This document shows positions 41,231 to 47,547 of a stretch of 54,276 bases of DNA, piece by piece. The notes beneath the pieces are model-generated. The model was not told the DNA's origin. It saw nothing but the letters and a program-made list of their open reading frames with translations, and ran no database searches. The stretch's first letter is position 1. Every line of letters starts with the position of its first letter. The position numbers were made by a program, and so were the translations under genes. This stretch comes from a bacterium (GTDB lineage: Bacteria > Patescibacteriota > Patescibacteriia > Patescibacteriales > VMTK01): positions 1 through 54,276 of the forward strand of contig JAUYAT010000034.1 of NCBI GenBank assembly GCA_030693295.1, read 5' to 3'.

Positions 41231-41916
41231 TTTGTTTTGGTTAATTTCAATTCCAATATCCCATTTTTGAAATTCATCTCCCGAGATTCAAAATCAACTT
41301 TGGCCGGCAGCAAAATCTCTTTGGCGTATTTTCGGTCATTGCTCCCCGCTTCGCCCGCGAAGCGAGGCGAGTCCGCCTCAAATAAAAGAATATCCCCGCC
41401 TGCCATCGGCTTTGCCTCAGGCGAATGGCGGGCAGACTTTTTCAAATCGACTTTAATGCTTTTTTCGTCAATACCCGGGAGTTCGGCGATTATCAAAATA
41501 TGATCTTTCTCGTCAAACACATCAACGATTGGTTCTCTCGTCTCTGATACCTTCGGACCTTCTTTAGTTTTTTTAATATTCCCGAATGGTTCAACTTTTG
41601 TTCTTTGTCCCAGACCAGTCCGAACAGTAAAACCATATACTCCATGAATATCTTGGCGTCCCCCAAATCCTTTTCCGCCAAAGGCGGATCCGCCTCGGGC
41701 GGAAATCCGGCCGCTTCTTTTCAGTTCACCGCCGACTTCCTCGGCCCGTTCCGCTAAATCAATAAATTTCCCCAATCCTTTAAGCAAACCGCCGACAAAA
41801 GGTATATCGTCAAGCGATATTTCATCCTTGCCCTCCGACTTGTCCTCCGTAGCTTTAGCGTAGGAGGAAGCCTTGGCGAAGGAGGGTTTTCCCTTTTTTT
41901 GTTCTTCTTTTTTCAT
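41227..41916 (-). CDS. Hsp20/GvpH-like small heat shock protein
   Basis: 229 residues. Alpha-crystallin-type domain from about 125: REPIVDVFDEKDHILIIAELPGI, SIKVDLKKS, ILLPAKVDFESREMNFKNGILELKL. In haloarchaeal clusters GvpH has this fold and can regulate vesicle genes. The N-terminal half is a low-complexity region with DIPFVGGLLKGLGKFIDLAER. Remarkably loaded with element-derived inserts: SFAKASSYAKATEDKSEG (9-26), SARGGSAFGGKG (70-81), ARHSPEAKPMAGG (159-172, inside the crystallin domain) and ADSPRFAGEAGSN (180-191). The last two interrupt the beta-sandwich, so activity may be affected. Overlaps both neighbours by 4 bases. Confidence 0.82.
   Translation of the reverse strand: MKKEEQKKGKPSFAKASSYAKATEDKSEGKDEISLDDIPFVGGLLKGLGKFIDLAERAEEVGGELKRSGRISARGGSAFGGKGFGGRQDIHGVYGFTVRTGLGQRTKVEPFGNIKKTKEGPKVSETREPIVDVFDEKDHILIIAELPGIDEKSIKVDLKKSARHSPEAKPMAGGDILLFEADSPRFAGEAGSNDRKYAKEILLPAKVDFESREMNFKNGILELKLTKTK
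41343..41437. repeat. Two palindromic elements inside hsp20
   Basis: CCCCGCTTCGCCCGCGAAGCG (41344 on) and CCTGCCATCGGCTTTGCCTC...GGCGGGCAG (41400-41435) are self-complementary elements placed in frame within the alpha-crystallin coding region. The second resembles the intergenic copy at 44005-44043. Confidence 0.65.
41672..41705. repeat. GGCGGATCCGCC palindromic element in hsp20
   Basis: TTTCCGCCAAAGGCGGATCC continuing GCCTCGGGCGGAAA; translated SARGGSAFGGK. Confidence 0.8.
41839..41888. repeat. Palindromic element near hsp20 start
   Basis: CTCCGTAGCTTTAGCGTAGGAG pairs with itself and is followed by CCTTGGCGAAGGAGG; translated FAKASSYAKATEDKSE. Confidence 0.6.
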
Positions 41917-42368
41917 AAAATTTTGAAAGTTCCCAAAAAATCCTTGAAGAAGAATTTTCTTCCTTTCTTTATCTCTGCTTTTGCTTTTCTTATTTTCGGC
42001 GCGGCTGGCTTTATGCCCCTTGTCTTGCTCCTTGATTTCTTAATGGGCTGGCTCTTTTTTCTTCTTGTCTTTGGAACCGAAGATTCGACTATCAATGGAT
42101 GTCTCTTTTCTTCAACAAACCCCTTGCCCTGGCACAGCAAACAATAGAGATTGGCGCCTGCTTTCTTGCCTCTGCCCCCGCATTCCTTACATATATTATA
42201 CGGCTGGTTTACAGTAACACGGCCACTGCCTTTGCAGACAATGCAAGACAGACGCTCCGCGCCCGGCTGTACTCCCTTGCCTTGGCAAAAAGCGCATGGG
42301 AATTTTTTAGTTTTTTCCGCCAAGGGCGGATCCGCCTCTGGCGGAGAATATTTTTTTTTCATTTTCAT
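41913..42368 (-). CDS. DnaJ-type zinc-finger protein without J-domain
   Basis: 151 residues. Three recognisable DnaJ-like CxxCxGxG-type motifs: CAFCQGKG, CIVCKGSG, CKECGGRG, and CLLCQGKG, enough for two zinc sites. No J-domain or C-terminal substrate domain. C-terminal half is strongly basic (KTRRKKSQPIKKSRSKTRG). The N-terminus starts with an element-derived peptide (PPEADPPLAEK) in a different frame from the other three copies. A substrate-binding chaperone module is inferred. Start overlaps the upstream stop (TAATG). Confidence 0.75.
   Translation of the reverse strand: MKMKKKYSPPEADPPLAEKTKKFPCAFCQGKGVQPGAERLSCIVCKGSGRVTVNQPYNICKECGGRGKKAGANLYCLLCQGKGFVEEKRHPLIVESSVPKTRRKKSQPIKKSRSKTRGIKPAAPKIRKAKAEIKKGRKFFFKDFLGTFKIL
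42313..42346. repeat. GGCGGATCCGCC palindromic element at zinc-finger gene start
   Basis: TTTTCCGCCAAGGGCGGATCC continuing GCCTCTGGCGGAGAA, translated SPPEADPPLAEK, i.e. read in another frame than the copies in gvpF/L, cdc48 and hsp20. Confidence 0.8.
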
Positions 42369-42670
42369 TAATACTCTAAAATAAATTTCCCATCTCGGTC
42401 TTTCCCAAGTCCAAACTTTGGCATTTTCTTAGAAACCACAATCTTACTGGGTTTATTGACCTTTCTTTTTGCCGCCTCAAGTTTGCCTTTTCCGCGAAAC
42501 ACGGCCAGTTTTGAATGCAGAAAGTCAATATAATCATGCCGGCCGAGATTATTGCAAATAAGCCTGGCATAATCGGTGCTGATCCTCGCCTCCCTCGCAA
42601 TAGTGTCAATGGATGCCTCTCCGCCCCAATCCCAAAGAATTTCTAATACTTTAAGTTCTGTTCCTGACAT
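42368..42670 (-). CDS. Winged-helix protein
   Basis: 100 residues. Winged-helix pattern over residues 1-60 (ELKVLEILWDWGGEASIDTIA, ISTDYARLICNNLGRHDYI), then a basic tail. Paralog-like to the protein at 37055. Could be an operon regulator; no other evidence. Confidence 0.65.
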   Translation of the reverse strand: MSGTELKVLEILWDWGGEASIDTIAREARISTDYARLICNNLGRHDYIDFLHSKLAVFRGKGKLEAAKRKVNKPSKIVVSKKMPKFGLGKDRDGKFILEY

Positions 42671-42671
42671 G

Positions 42672-42983
42672 TTAATAGTCTAAAACGGTATGGCTGCCCG
42701 ATTTTGAATAGGTTTCTCTAATTTTACTCAATCCCTTGCTCCCAGCAGTGGCAATTTTAAGAAGTTTAGCCATGCCCGTATTAATTACGGTTAAATTTTT
42801 ATCGATCTGCTTCCCTTTTTTTTGCAATCTTATTTTTTCTTTCTCAAGCCGGTCTCTCTTATTTTGACGCATATACAGGTCTAAAAAAGCCGACTTTGAT
42901 GAGTGAGGAATAGACCTTAGCCCGGTTGAACCCGCGCTTTTTAAGTCGTGGATCCCCGAGAGATTAGCGTTTATTTTTTCCAT
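42672..42983 (-). CDS. Unknown gas vesicle operon protein
   Basis: 103 residues, basic and helical (RQNKRDRLEKEKIRLQKKGKQIDKNLTVI) with Ser/Gly-rich ends. No family recognised. One base from the winged-helix gene and 18 bases from gvpN, so certainly in the operon. Confidence 0.6.
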   Translation of the reverse strand: MEKINANLSGIHDLKSAGSTGLRSIPHSSKSAFLDLYMRQNKRDRLEKEKIRLQKKGKQIDKNLTVINTGMAKLLKIATAGSKGLSKIRETYSKSGSHTVLDY

Positions 42984-43001
42984 AGATTTGTGTGTAATTA
43001 A

Positions 43002-43931
43002 TTAACAAAGTTTGGTGATTAATTCTCCTACTATTTTTCTCACCTTATTATGGTGATCTTGCGAGCCCAATCGCGTTGTTTCCGATGCCAATATATCCTG
43101 GGCTAACTGGCGGAACAAGCGGCTGGAAGCCAACACTGCGCCTCCGTTAGTCTTGAGGGACTTTGCCAGCATTATTGAGCCGCGAACAGTTGGCGCGAAT
43201 TCATATTCCCCGGAATCGCGAAGCGCTCGGACGATATTGACAATTTTCTCGGTATCTTTTCGATCTAGACCGGATTTGGCTTGAGTGATGGCAATTTCCG
43301 TATTCTTGTCAAAGTGCCTTAAATCCATAGTTACCATTCTATCGCGCAACGCGTCTTGAGCTTTATTTGTCCCCGCGTATTCTTCAGGATTTGAGGTGAA
43401 AATAGCCACAAACTGCGGATGAGCCTTAAGATAATAAGATTCCCGCCCTTGTCTGGCCATCGGCAAATCCATCACCCCTTCTTGCAAGATGGAAAGCAAG
43501 GTGTTGTTTGCTTCCGGCCGGGATCGAGTGAACTCGTCATAAATAAGGGTAAAGCCGTTTTTTACCGCGATAGTCAGACGATTATCCATCCACTGTTTTG
43601 AGAAGTTCTCTTCTTTCTTAAGGACGCTCTGAATAAAATTGTCTCTTAAATATTTGTAACGGTAGCCATGCTCTCCGCCAATAAGATCAGAGGTAGAATA
43701 TTCCTCATCGCCATGAATCAACACTGCCGGACGGCCAATCTTTTGCGCCAAGTGCAAAGCCAAGGTGGTTTTTCCTGTTCCTGAAGCGCCTCTTAAATGC
43801 ACGGGAAAACCCGCCTTAATATAATTCAACGCCCGCTTGCTAATATCCTTGATATACGAAGTCTCCACAAAGCCAGCCACTGGCCGTGGCTCAATAATTG
43901 CTTGTTCTTCATCTGATGATAAATAAGACAT
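43002..43931 (-). CDS. gvpN: Gas vesicle ATPase GvpN
   Basis: 309 residues, MoxR-type AAA+: Walker A GASGTGKTT at 48-56, HGDEEYSTSDLIGGEHGY, Walker B TLIYDEFTRSRPEANNTLLSIL and VAIFTSNPEEYAGTNKAQDAL (sensor 1), DRMVTMDLRHFD. All are hallmarks of GvpN, needed for growth of full-width vesicles. Length typical. Confidence 0.92.
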   Translation of the reverse strand: MSYLSSDEEQAIIEPRPVAGFVETSYIKDISKRALNYIKAGFPVHLRGASGTGKTTLALHLAQKIGRPAVLIHGDEEYSTSDLIGGEHGYRYKYLRDNFIQSVLKKEENFSKQWMDNRLTIAVKNGFTLIYDEFTRSRPEANNTLLSILQEGVMDLPMARQGRESYYLKAHPQFVAIFTSNPEEYAGTNKAQDALRDRMVTMDLRHFDKNTEIAITQAKSGLDRKDTEKIVNIVRALRDSGEYEFAPTVRGSIMLAKSLKTNGGAVLASSRLFRQLAQDILASETTRLGSQDHHNKVRKIVGELITKLC

Positions 43932-44004
43932 ATTGGTAATTCAATTAAAATTAATGTTCAAGTCGGAATCTTGCCAGAATCTTGCGCGATTCCGAATATT
44001 TCGA

Positions 44005-44043
44005 CCCGCCTGCCATCGCTATGCTCAGGCATTGCGGGCAGGC
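44005..44043. repeat. Intergenic palindromic element
   Basis: CCCGCCTGCCATCGCTATGC continuing TCAGGCATTGCGGGCAGGCC: GCCTGCC pairs with GGCAGGC. Related to the copy inside hsp20 (41400-41435). It lies between gvpN and the GvpC-like gene. Confidence 0.65.
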
Positions 44044-44052
44044 CTTTAGAAT

Positions 44053-44715
44053 TTATTTAGCTTTATGCTTTTTTGCTTTTTTTGCTGCTTTTTTTGGTTC
44101 CTCGGCTTCTTCTCCCGCCGCAATCGCTCTCTCCTGCTTCCTTAATACCCCCCAGTTTGCGCGCGCTTCTTTTCGCTCTTCTGCGTAATCGCCTAACAAA
44201 TCCGCTACATGCTTTTGGATAACAGGTATTTGCGACTCTATATCTTTCATCATAGTCTTGAAATCAACCATACGGGTTTGTTCGCTTTTAGCCAGCAAAT
44301 CCTTCAAGTCCTTTGCTATTTCTTTCATTTCCTTGTCAAAGCGACTAAGCAACTCTTTCACATCAGCCGCTCTTTCTTTGCTTTCTCCGCTAAATCTTAC
44401 AATAAGTTTCCTGGAATCTTCTAATACATCAGCTACTCTTGCTTGAATGTCCTTTATCATTTTACTGAAATCTGCCATTCTGTCCTTTTCGCTCTTATCC
44501 AAAAAATTCTTCAGTTCCTGCGCCACTTCCTTTAATTCTTTGTCAAATCGCGAAAGAAGCTCGCGCGTGTCCGCTTTATTATCTATTAATTCCTTATCAA
44601 GTCGCGAAAGAAGCTCGCGCGTGTCCGCTTTATTATCTCTAACGAATTGCAAGCGATCTTTTGTGGAAGTTTTAATATCGCTTACTAAACTTTTCATTTC
44701 TTGTGCGTATGACAT
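44053..44715 (-). CDS. GvpC-like repeat protein
   Basis: 220 residues of amphipathic helix. Two long repeats of about 66 residues: LLSRFDKELKEVAQELKNFL...KSEKDRMADFSKMIKDI and LLSRFDKEMKEIAKDLKDLL...KSEQTRMVDFKTMMKDI, ending EERKEARANWGVL and an Ala/Lys tail. GvpC coats and strengthens the vesicle outside with such helical repeats. A 37-base perfect direct repeat (44548-44584 and 44602-44638, period 54 bases = 18 residues) shows a recent internal duplication (NKADTRELLSR twice). Assigned by repeat style and position. Confidence 0.7.
   Translation of the reverse strand: MSYAQEMKSLVSDIKTSTKDRLQFVRDNKADTRELLSRLDKELIDNKADTRELLSRFDKELKEVAQELKNFLDKSEKDRMADFSKMIKDIQARVADVLEDSRKLIVRFSGESKERAADVKELLSRFDKEMKEIAKDLKDLLAKSEQTRMVDFKTMMKDIESQIPVIQKHVADLLGDYAEERKEARANWGVLRKQERAIAAGEEAEEPKKAAKKAKKHKAK
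44548..44638. repeat. 54-bp tandem duplication in GvpC-like gene
   Basis: TCGCGAAAGAAGCTCGCGCG followed by TGTCCGCTTTATTATCT occurs at 44548-44584 and 44602-44638 without mismatch. In-frame; a candidate site for length variation. Confidence 0.85.
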
Positions 44716-44764
44716 ATTTTTTTGTTAAATTGATTAATGTTGATTAGTTAATGCTAATTGTTTT

Positions 44765-44775
44765 GTCGACCTTTA
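44765..44775 (-). promoter_or_regulatory. TAAAGGTCGAC motif
   Basis: Identical 11-mer to 34947-34957 on the same strand, 50 bases upstream of the GvpC-like start. Confidence 0.4.
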
Positions 44776-44818
44776 GTTATTTCTTTAGTTATTTATAAAA
44801 ATTTATTTGTTTGAATTG

Positions 44819-45091
44819 TTAAACCTTCAAAAACCCCGCCTCTCCTAAATACTTCTCATACTCCGGAAAGAAATCCAACGCCACTTTCTTTAATTCTAAA
44901 TGTTCAAGATAGTATTTTCTGATCTTCGTAAGTTGTTCCGCTCGCTTTCTCGCCGCAGTCCTCCGCCAGCTGGCGGACTGCGCGACGGAGCGGAAATATT
45001 GTTCTTTTTCGCGTTTCTCTTTTTTTAATTTCCTTTCTTCATCCCATATTTCTCTCATTGTTCTTATTGTTTTTGTTTTGATAATAGGCAT
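44819..45091 (-). CDS. Basic helical protein of gas vesicle operon
   Basis: 90 residues, very rich in Lys, Arg and Glu (MREIWDEERKLKKEKREKEQYF, YYLEHLELKKVALDFFPEYEKYL). A palindrome (GCAGTCCTCCGCCAGCTGGCGGACTGC, about 44953-44980) lies in frame and contributes AQSASWRRTA. No family recognised; perhaps a GvpC-associated or scaffold protein. Confidence 0.5.
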   Translation of the reverse strand: MPIIKTKTIRTMREIWDEERKLKKEKREKEQYFRSVAQSASWRRTAARKRAEQLTKIRKYYLEHLELKKVALDFFPEYEKYLGEAGFLKV

Positions 45092-45216
45092 TTGAATGAT
45101 TTTATTTAGGCTCTGCTGATTTTCACCGATTATTCACCTCTTGAGAGGGGCTAAGGATGGATTATTGAAAAATTAACAGATTGAATGCGTTAATTCGTTA
45201 ATAAATAATTCCTTTT

Positions 45217-45564
45217 CTATATCGCTCCCAATCCATAACAACTCGCGCAAGGAAGATCGCTTCCCGGTTCTCTTCCGTCGCCTTTGCACTTAGCGCATCT
45301 TTTCTCCCCCCTGATCTTCGTTACCATGCCTTTCCCGCCGCATACGGCGCAAGGCATTCGGTGGTTAAAGAAAATGCCGCTTCCTTTGCAATAGGGACAA
45401 ATTTCCACCGGCTCCACCACTTGAACCGCGCCCCTGCCATTGCAAACTTGGCAGTTGGAAAGTTTTGACGGAACCTCAAACGGATCCTTGCCCTTTCCTT
45501 TGCAAAAAGCGCAAGTGATTGTTCGGTAGTTGCAAGCAGATTTTTTGGTTGTCTTTTTTGCCAT
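45217..45564 (-). CDS. DnaJ-type zinc-finger protein without J-domain
   Basis: About 115 residues starting MAKKTTKKS; the frame opens earlier at 45597 but that overlaps the upstream gene. Contains CAFCKGKG, CQVCNGRG, CPYCKGSG, CAVCGGKG, CAKCKGDG and CASCYG, i.e. more CxxC units than one DnaJ zinc finger (four). Otherwise little else. Second protein of this type in the operon (see 41913). Confidence 0.75.
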   Translation of the reverse strand: MAKKTTKKSACNYRTITCAFCKGKGKDPFEVPSKLSNCQVCNGRGAVQVVEPVEICPYCKGSGIFFNHRMPCAVCGGKGMVTKIRGEKRCAKCKGDGREPGSDLPCASCYGLGAI

Positions 45565-45574
45565 AAATTTTAAT

Positions 45575-46147
45575 TTATAAATCCTTTTTTTTATCAAGCA
45601 GCGGCGATATCTTCTTCCACTCTTCCGCCGCCGCTTCCCTTTCCTTTTTAAATGCTTCCAGCATCTTATAGACTTCGCTCTGCATAGTTGCCAGCTCGGC
45701 CCTAACTTGCTCTCCGGTATTTGCTTCTCTTGATGCCTGATCCTGCCGTATGCGGACTAAAGTTTTTTTGAAATCTGCCAAGCGAAGTTCCTCGCCTCTT
45801 TTAAGCAGCCCTTTTAAATGTTCTACCACTCGGGTCTCTTCCTCTCTGAAATCAGCCAGCATTTTTTTCACATTTTCTTCTCTTTTATGCTGGGTCAATA
45901 AAATATCCCGCATCATCGCGCTAAAATCTTTTTTGCGAAGCGACTCGGATTTTGCTAAAACCTCCCGAAGATTATCACTCATCTCCTCCCTATTTTTCCT
46001 AAATCCGTTCAGCGCCTTATGAGTGTCTTCCACAATCTCTCCGACTACTCTCACCCGCGCGTCATACGAGACAATAATGTCCTTTGCTAAATCTCTTAGG
46101 TCTCGCTTCTCGGTCTCGCCTGATTCTTTTTTCATTAATTCTTTCAT
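45575..46147 (-). CDS. GvpC-like helical repeat protein
   Basis: 190 residues, helical throughout. Repeats resemble the protein at 44053: LREVLAKSESLRKKDFSAMMRDI and LKGLLKRGEELRLADFKKTLVRI, and the same ending style (KEREAAAEEWKKI). Second putative outer-surface protein; position two genes after gvpA on the same transcript fits GvpC. Confidence 0.65.
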   Translation of the reverse strand: MKELMKKESGETEKRDLRDLAKDIIVSYDARVRVVGEIVEDTHKALNGFRKNREEMSDNLREVLAKSESLRKKDFSAMMRDILLTQHKREENVKKMLADFREEETRVVEHLKGLLKRGEELRLADFKKTLVRIRQDQASREANTGEQVRAELATMQSEVYKMLEAFKKEREAAAEEWKKISPLLDKKKDL

Positions 46148-46167
46148 AAATATCTCTCAAAAGTTCA

Positions 46168-46255
46168 AAATGCAAAAATTAAAATGTAAAATGGCAAATT
46201 AAAATTATAAAATTATTCTGATTAGATTCATTTTTATATTTTAATTTTTGCATTT
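46168..46255. repeat. AT-rich inverted repeat downstream of gvpA
   Basis: AAATGCAAAAATTAAAATGT (46168 on, 24 bases) is 23 of 24 complementary to 46232-46255. It lies between gvpA and the GvpC-like gene and could act as an mRNA-processing or partial-termination stem that keeps gvpA transcripts more abundant. The same 210-base gap also has ACCCATATGGGT (46287-46298) and AGGGCGCCCT (about 46332-46341). Confidence 0.65.
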
Positions 46256-46358
46256 ATATTGTCTAAGGCACGCTCTCGATTTTACCCATATGGGTTGTGG
46301 GAGGACTTTATAGTGCTTCTACCAATCTAAAGGGCGCCCTATCCAATATGCTCTAATA

Positions 46359-46565
46359 TTAAGCGGCGCTGGCAGTCAAACCGACTGCTTCAGCGTACTT
46401 CAACCAGGTCTCAACTGAAGCAATCACTACTCGGGCTTCAATCGCCAGAAGCTCAATTCCCACTAACGAAATTCTTACCCAAGCGTCAATCACCACGCCC
46501 TTGTCAAGAATGCGGTCAATCACTTCCACCAAGCTGGAGCTGGACATTGATTTTTCTACGGCCAT
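46359..46565 (-). CDS. gvpA: Major gas vesicle protein GvpA
   Basis: 68 residues, strongly conserved: [41 protein letters not shown] and [10 protein letters not shown]. This is the shell-forming ribbon protein of gas vesicles. Typical length is about 70. First gene of the operon; the next gene is 211 bases downstream, while the other spacers are mostly shorter. A TAAAGG-type motif variant (46609-46620) and a 600-base structured region lie upstream. Confidence 0.95.
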   Translation of the reverse strand: MAVEKSMSSSSLVEVIDRILDKGVVIDAWVRISLVGIELLAIEARVVIASVETWLKYAEAVGLTASAA

Positions 46566-46608
46566 ATGTTTTTTTTTAATTTTAATTAATTTTTTATCTT
46601 TGCCCTAA

Positions 46609-46620
46609 TCGACCTTTTTA
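46609..46620 (-). promoter_or_regulatory. AAAGGTCGA motif upstream of gvpA
   Basis: Minus strand TAAAAAGGTCGA, a variant of the TAAAGGTCGAC at 34947 and 44765, 44 bases upstream of the gvpA start. Confidence 0.35.
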
Positions 46621-46710
46621 AATTTTAGGGCTTGCTTACTCGCTTATTTAAGTGACATCGGACTGTTGCCATTGACGAAATCTTTAAATGATGCTAAGGT
46701 ATTTAGTTGA

Positions 46711-46819
46711 TTTAGATATTTGAATGGGGTGTAAGGAGTGGTTGGAATTTATAGGAAGTGGTTGGAACTAGTCCTCCTACATCTATCTGGCCCTCCTTCA
46801 CCCCACTCAGATATCTAAA
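46711..46819. promoter_or_regulatory. Large stem-loop in gvpA leader
   Basis: TTTAGATATTTGAATGGGGT...GGAG (46711-46738) is complementary to 46793-46819 at about 25 of 28 positions. The loop contains GTGGTTGGAA twice (46738-46747 and 46758-46767). If the operon is transcribed from the region near 47200, this folds in the gvpA 5' untranslated leader; stable leaders of this kind are a plausible mRNA stabiliser or protein-binding element. Confidence 0.6.
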
Positions 46820-46841
46820 CTGTATTTTTTACAGCGCAAAT

Positions 46842-46959
46842 AAAAAAGCCCTTAACTGTGTCTGAACACACTAAGACTGTAAAAGAATGACAATAGCGCA
46901 TCTATTTTACATTCTTTTATAGCCTCGCTTTGTGTCCAACCACAATTAAGGGCTTTTTT
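46842..46959. terminator. Long bidirectional terminator-like hairpin or ncRNA
   Basis: AAAAAAGCCCTTAA (46842-46855) pairs perfectly with TTAAGGGCTTTTTT (46946-46959); inside, CTGTG/CACA continue the stem and TAAAAGAATG (46880-46889) pairs with CATTCTTTTA (46910-46919). T runs follow on both strands. It may be a terminator for the small ORF upstream on the minus strand, an attenuator of gvpA, or a small structured RNA. Confidence 0.6.
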
Positions 46960-47024
46960 GTTATTTTTCAATTTTTTCTATTTCTAAAATTTTTTTTAAA
47001 AACAAAAAACTCCGCCACCAAGTT

Positions 47025-47171
<147 letters not shown>

Positions 47172-47181
47172 AAAAATTTGT

Positions 47182-47238
47182 ATTATATTGAATAGCGGAT
47201 TACAATTTCATTATACCAACTATTAAGGTTGCCCGCAA
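47182..47238 (-). promoter_or_regulatory. Candidate gas vesicle operon promoters
   Basis: Minus strand: TTGCGG (47238-47233), 17-base spacer, TATAAT (47215-47210) preceded by TGG (extended -10). A second TATAAT at 47187-47182 has no good -35 but is 10 bases from the small-ORF ATG. No better promoter was seen between here and gvpA. Assignment to the operon is inference. Confidence 0.45.
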
Positions 47239-47313
47239 TAGCTGTCAAGAATTTATGCCGGGCAAGGCAAAGTGTCTCTAATCTCTTACATATCAAGCTT
47301 AAAAGAGAACATC

Positions 47314-47341
47314 GCCAATGTTGCCCATAAGATACATTGGC
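47314..47341. other. Hairpin of unknown role
   Basis: GCCAATGT (47314-47321) pairs with ACATTGGC (47334-47341), followed on the plus strand by a T-rich stretch (TTATTTTCTTAATTTTT). Another stem, TTGCCCG / CGGGCAA, lies at 47229-47264. In the 375-base gap before the XRE gene; possibly a terminator of a short plus-strand transcript. Confidence 0.4.
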
Positions 47342-47370
47342 TTATTTTCTTAATTTTTCTTCGTATTTTG

Positions 47371-47470
47371 TTCTTTATAGAGAACAGTCTATCCACAATT
47401 GTATTTATTTTTATTTTATGATATTCTTTACAAGAGAACAAGAGAGAATATAATATTCTTTGCAAGAAAG
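47371..47470 (+). promoter_or_regulatory. Three operator-like repeats and promoter of the XRE gene
   Basis: Imperfect palindromes TTCTTTATAGAGAAC (47371-47385), TTCTTTACAAGAGAAC (47424-47439) and TTCTTTGCAAGAAAG (47456-47470) share one pattern. The promoter TTTACA (47427-47432), 16-base spacer, TATAAT (47449-47454) is covered by the second copy at its -35 and flanked by the third after its -10. This arrangement fits autorepression by the downstream regulator. Confidence 0.6.
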
Positions 47471-47547
47471 AGAGAGACGAAAGTTATCCACAGGGTCATT
47501 CGACCCTGCAGGCAGGCCGGCAAAATTAAAAACTTTTATTTTTTACT

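Noticed and set aside
41913-42368. Complete DnaJ
   Set aside because: No J-domain and no C-terminal beta domains; only the zinc-finger motifs are present.
46842-46959. tRNA or 6S RNA gene
   Set aside because: The stem-loop has no cloverleaf, no conserved T-loop sequence, and is shorter than 6S RNA; it is left as terminator or unknown RNA.
47390-47492. Replication origin from DnaA boxes (CTATCCACA near 47390 and TTATCCACA at 47484-47492)
   Set aside because: Only one perfect box and one near match, no dnaA, dnaN or box cluster.
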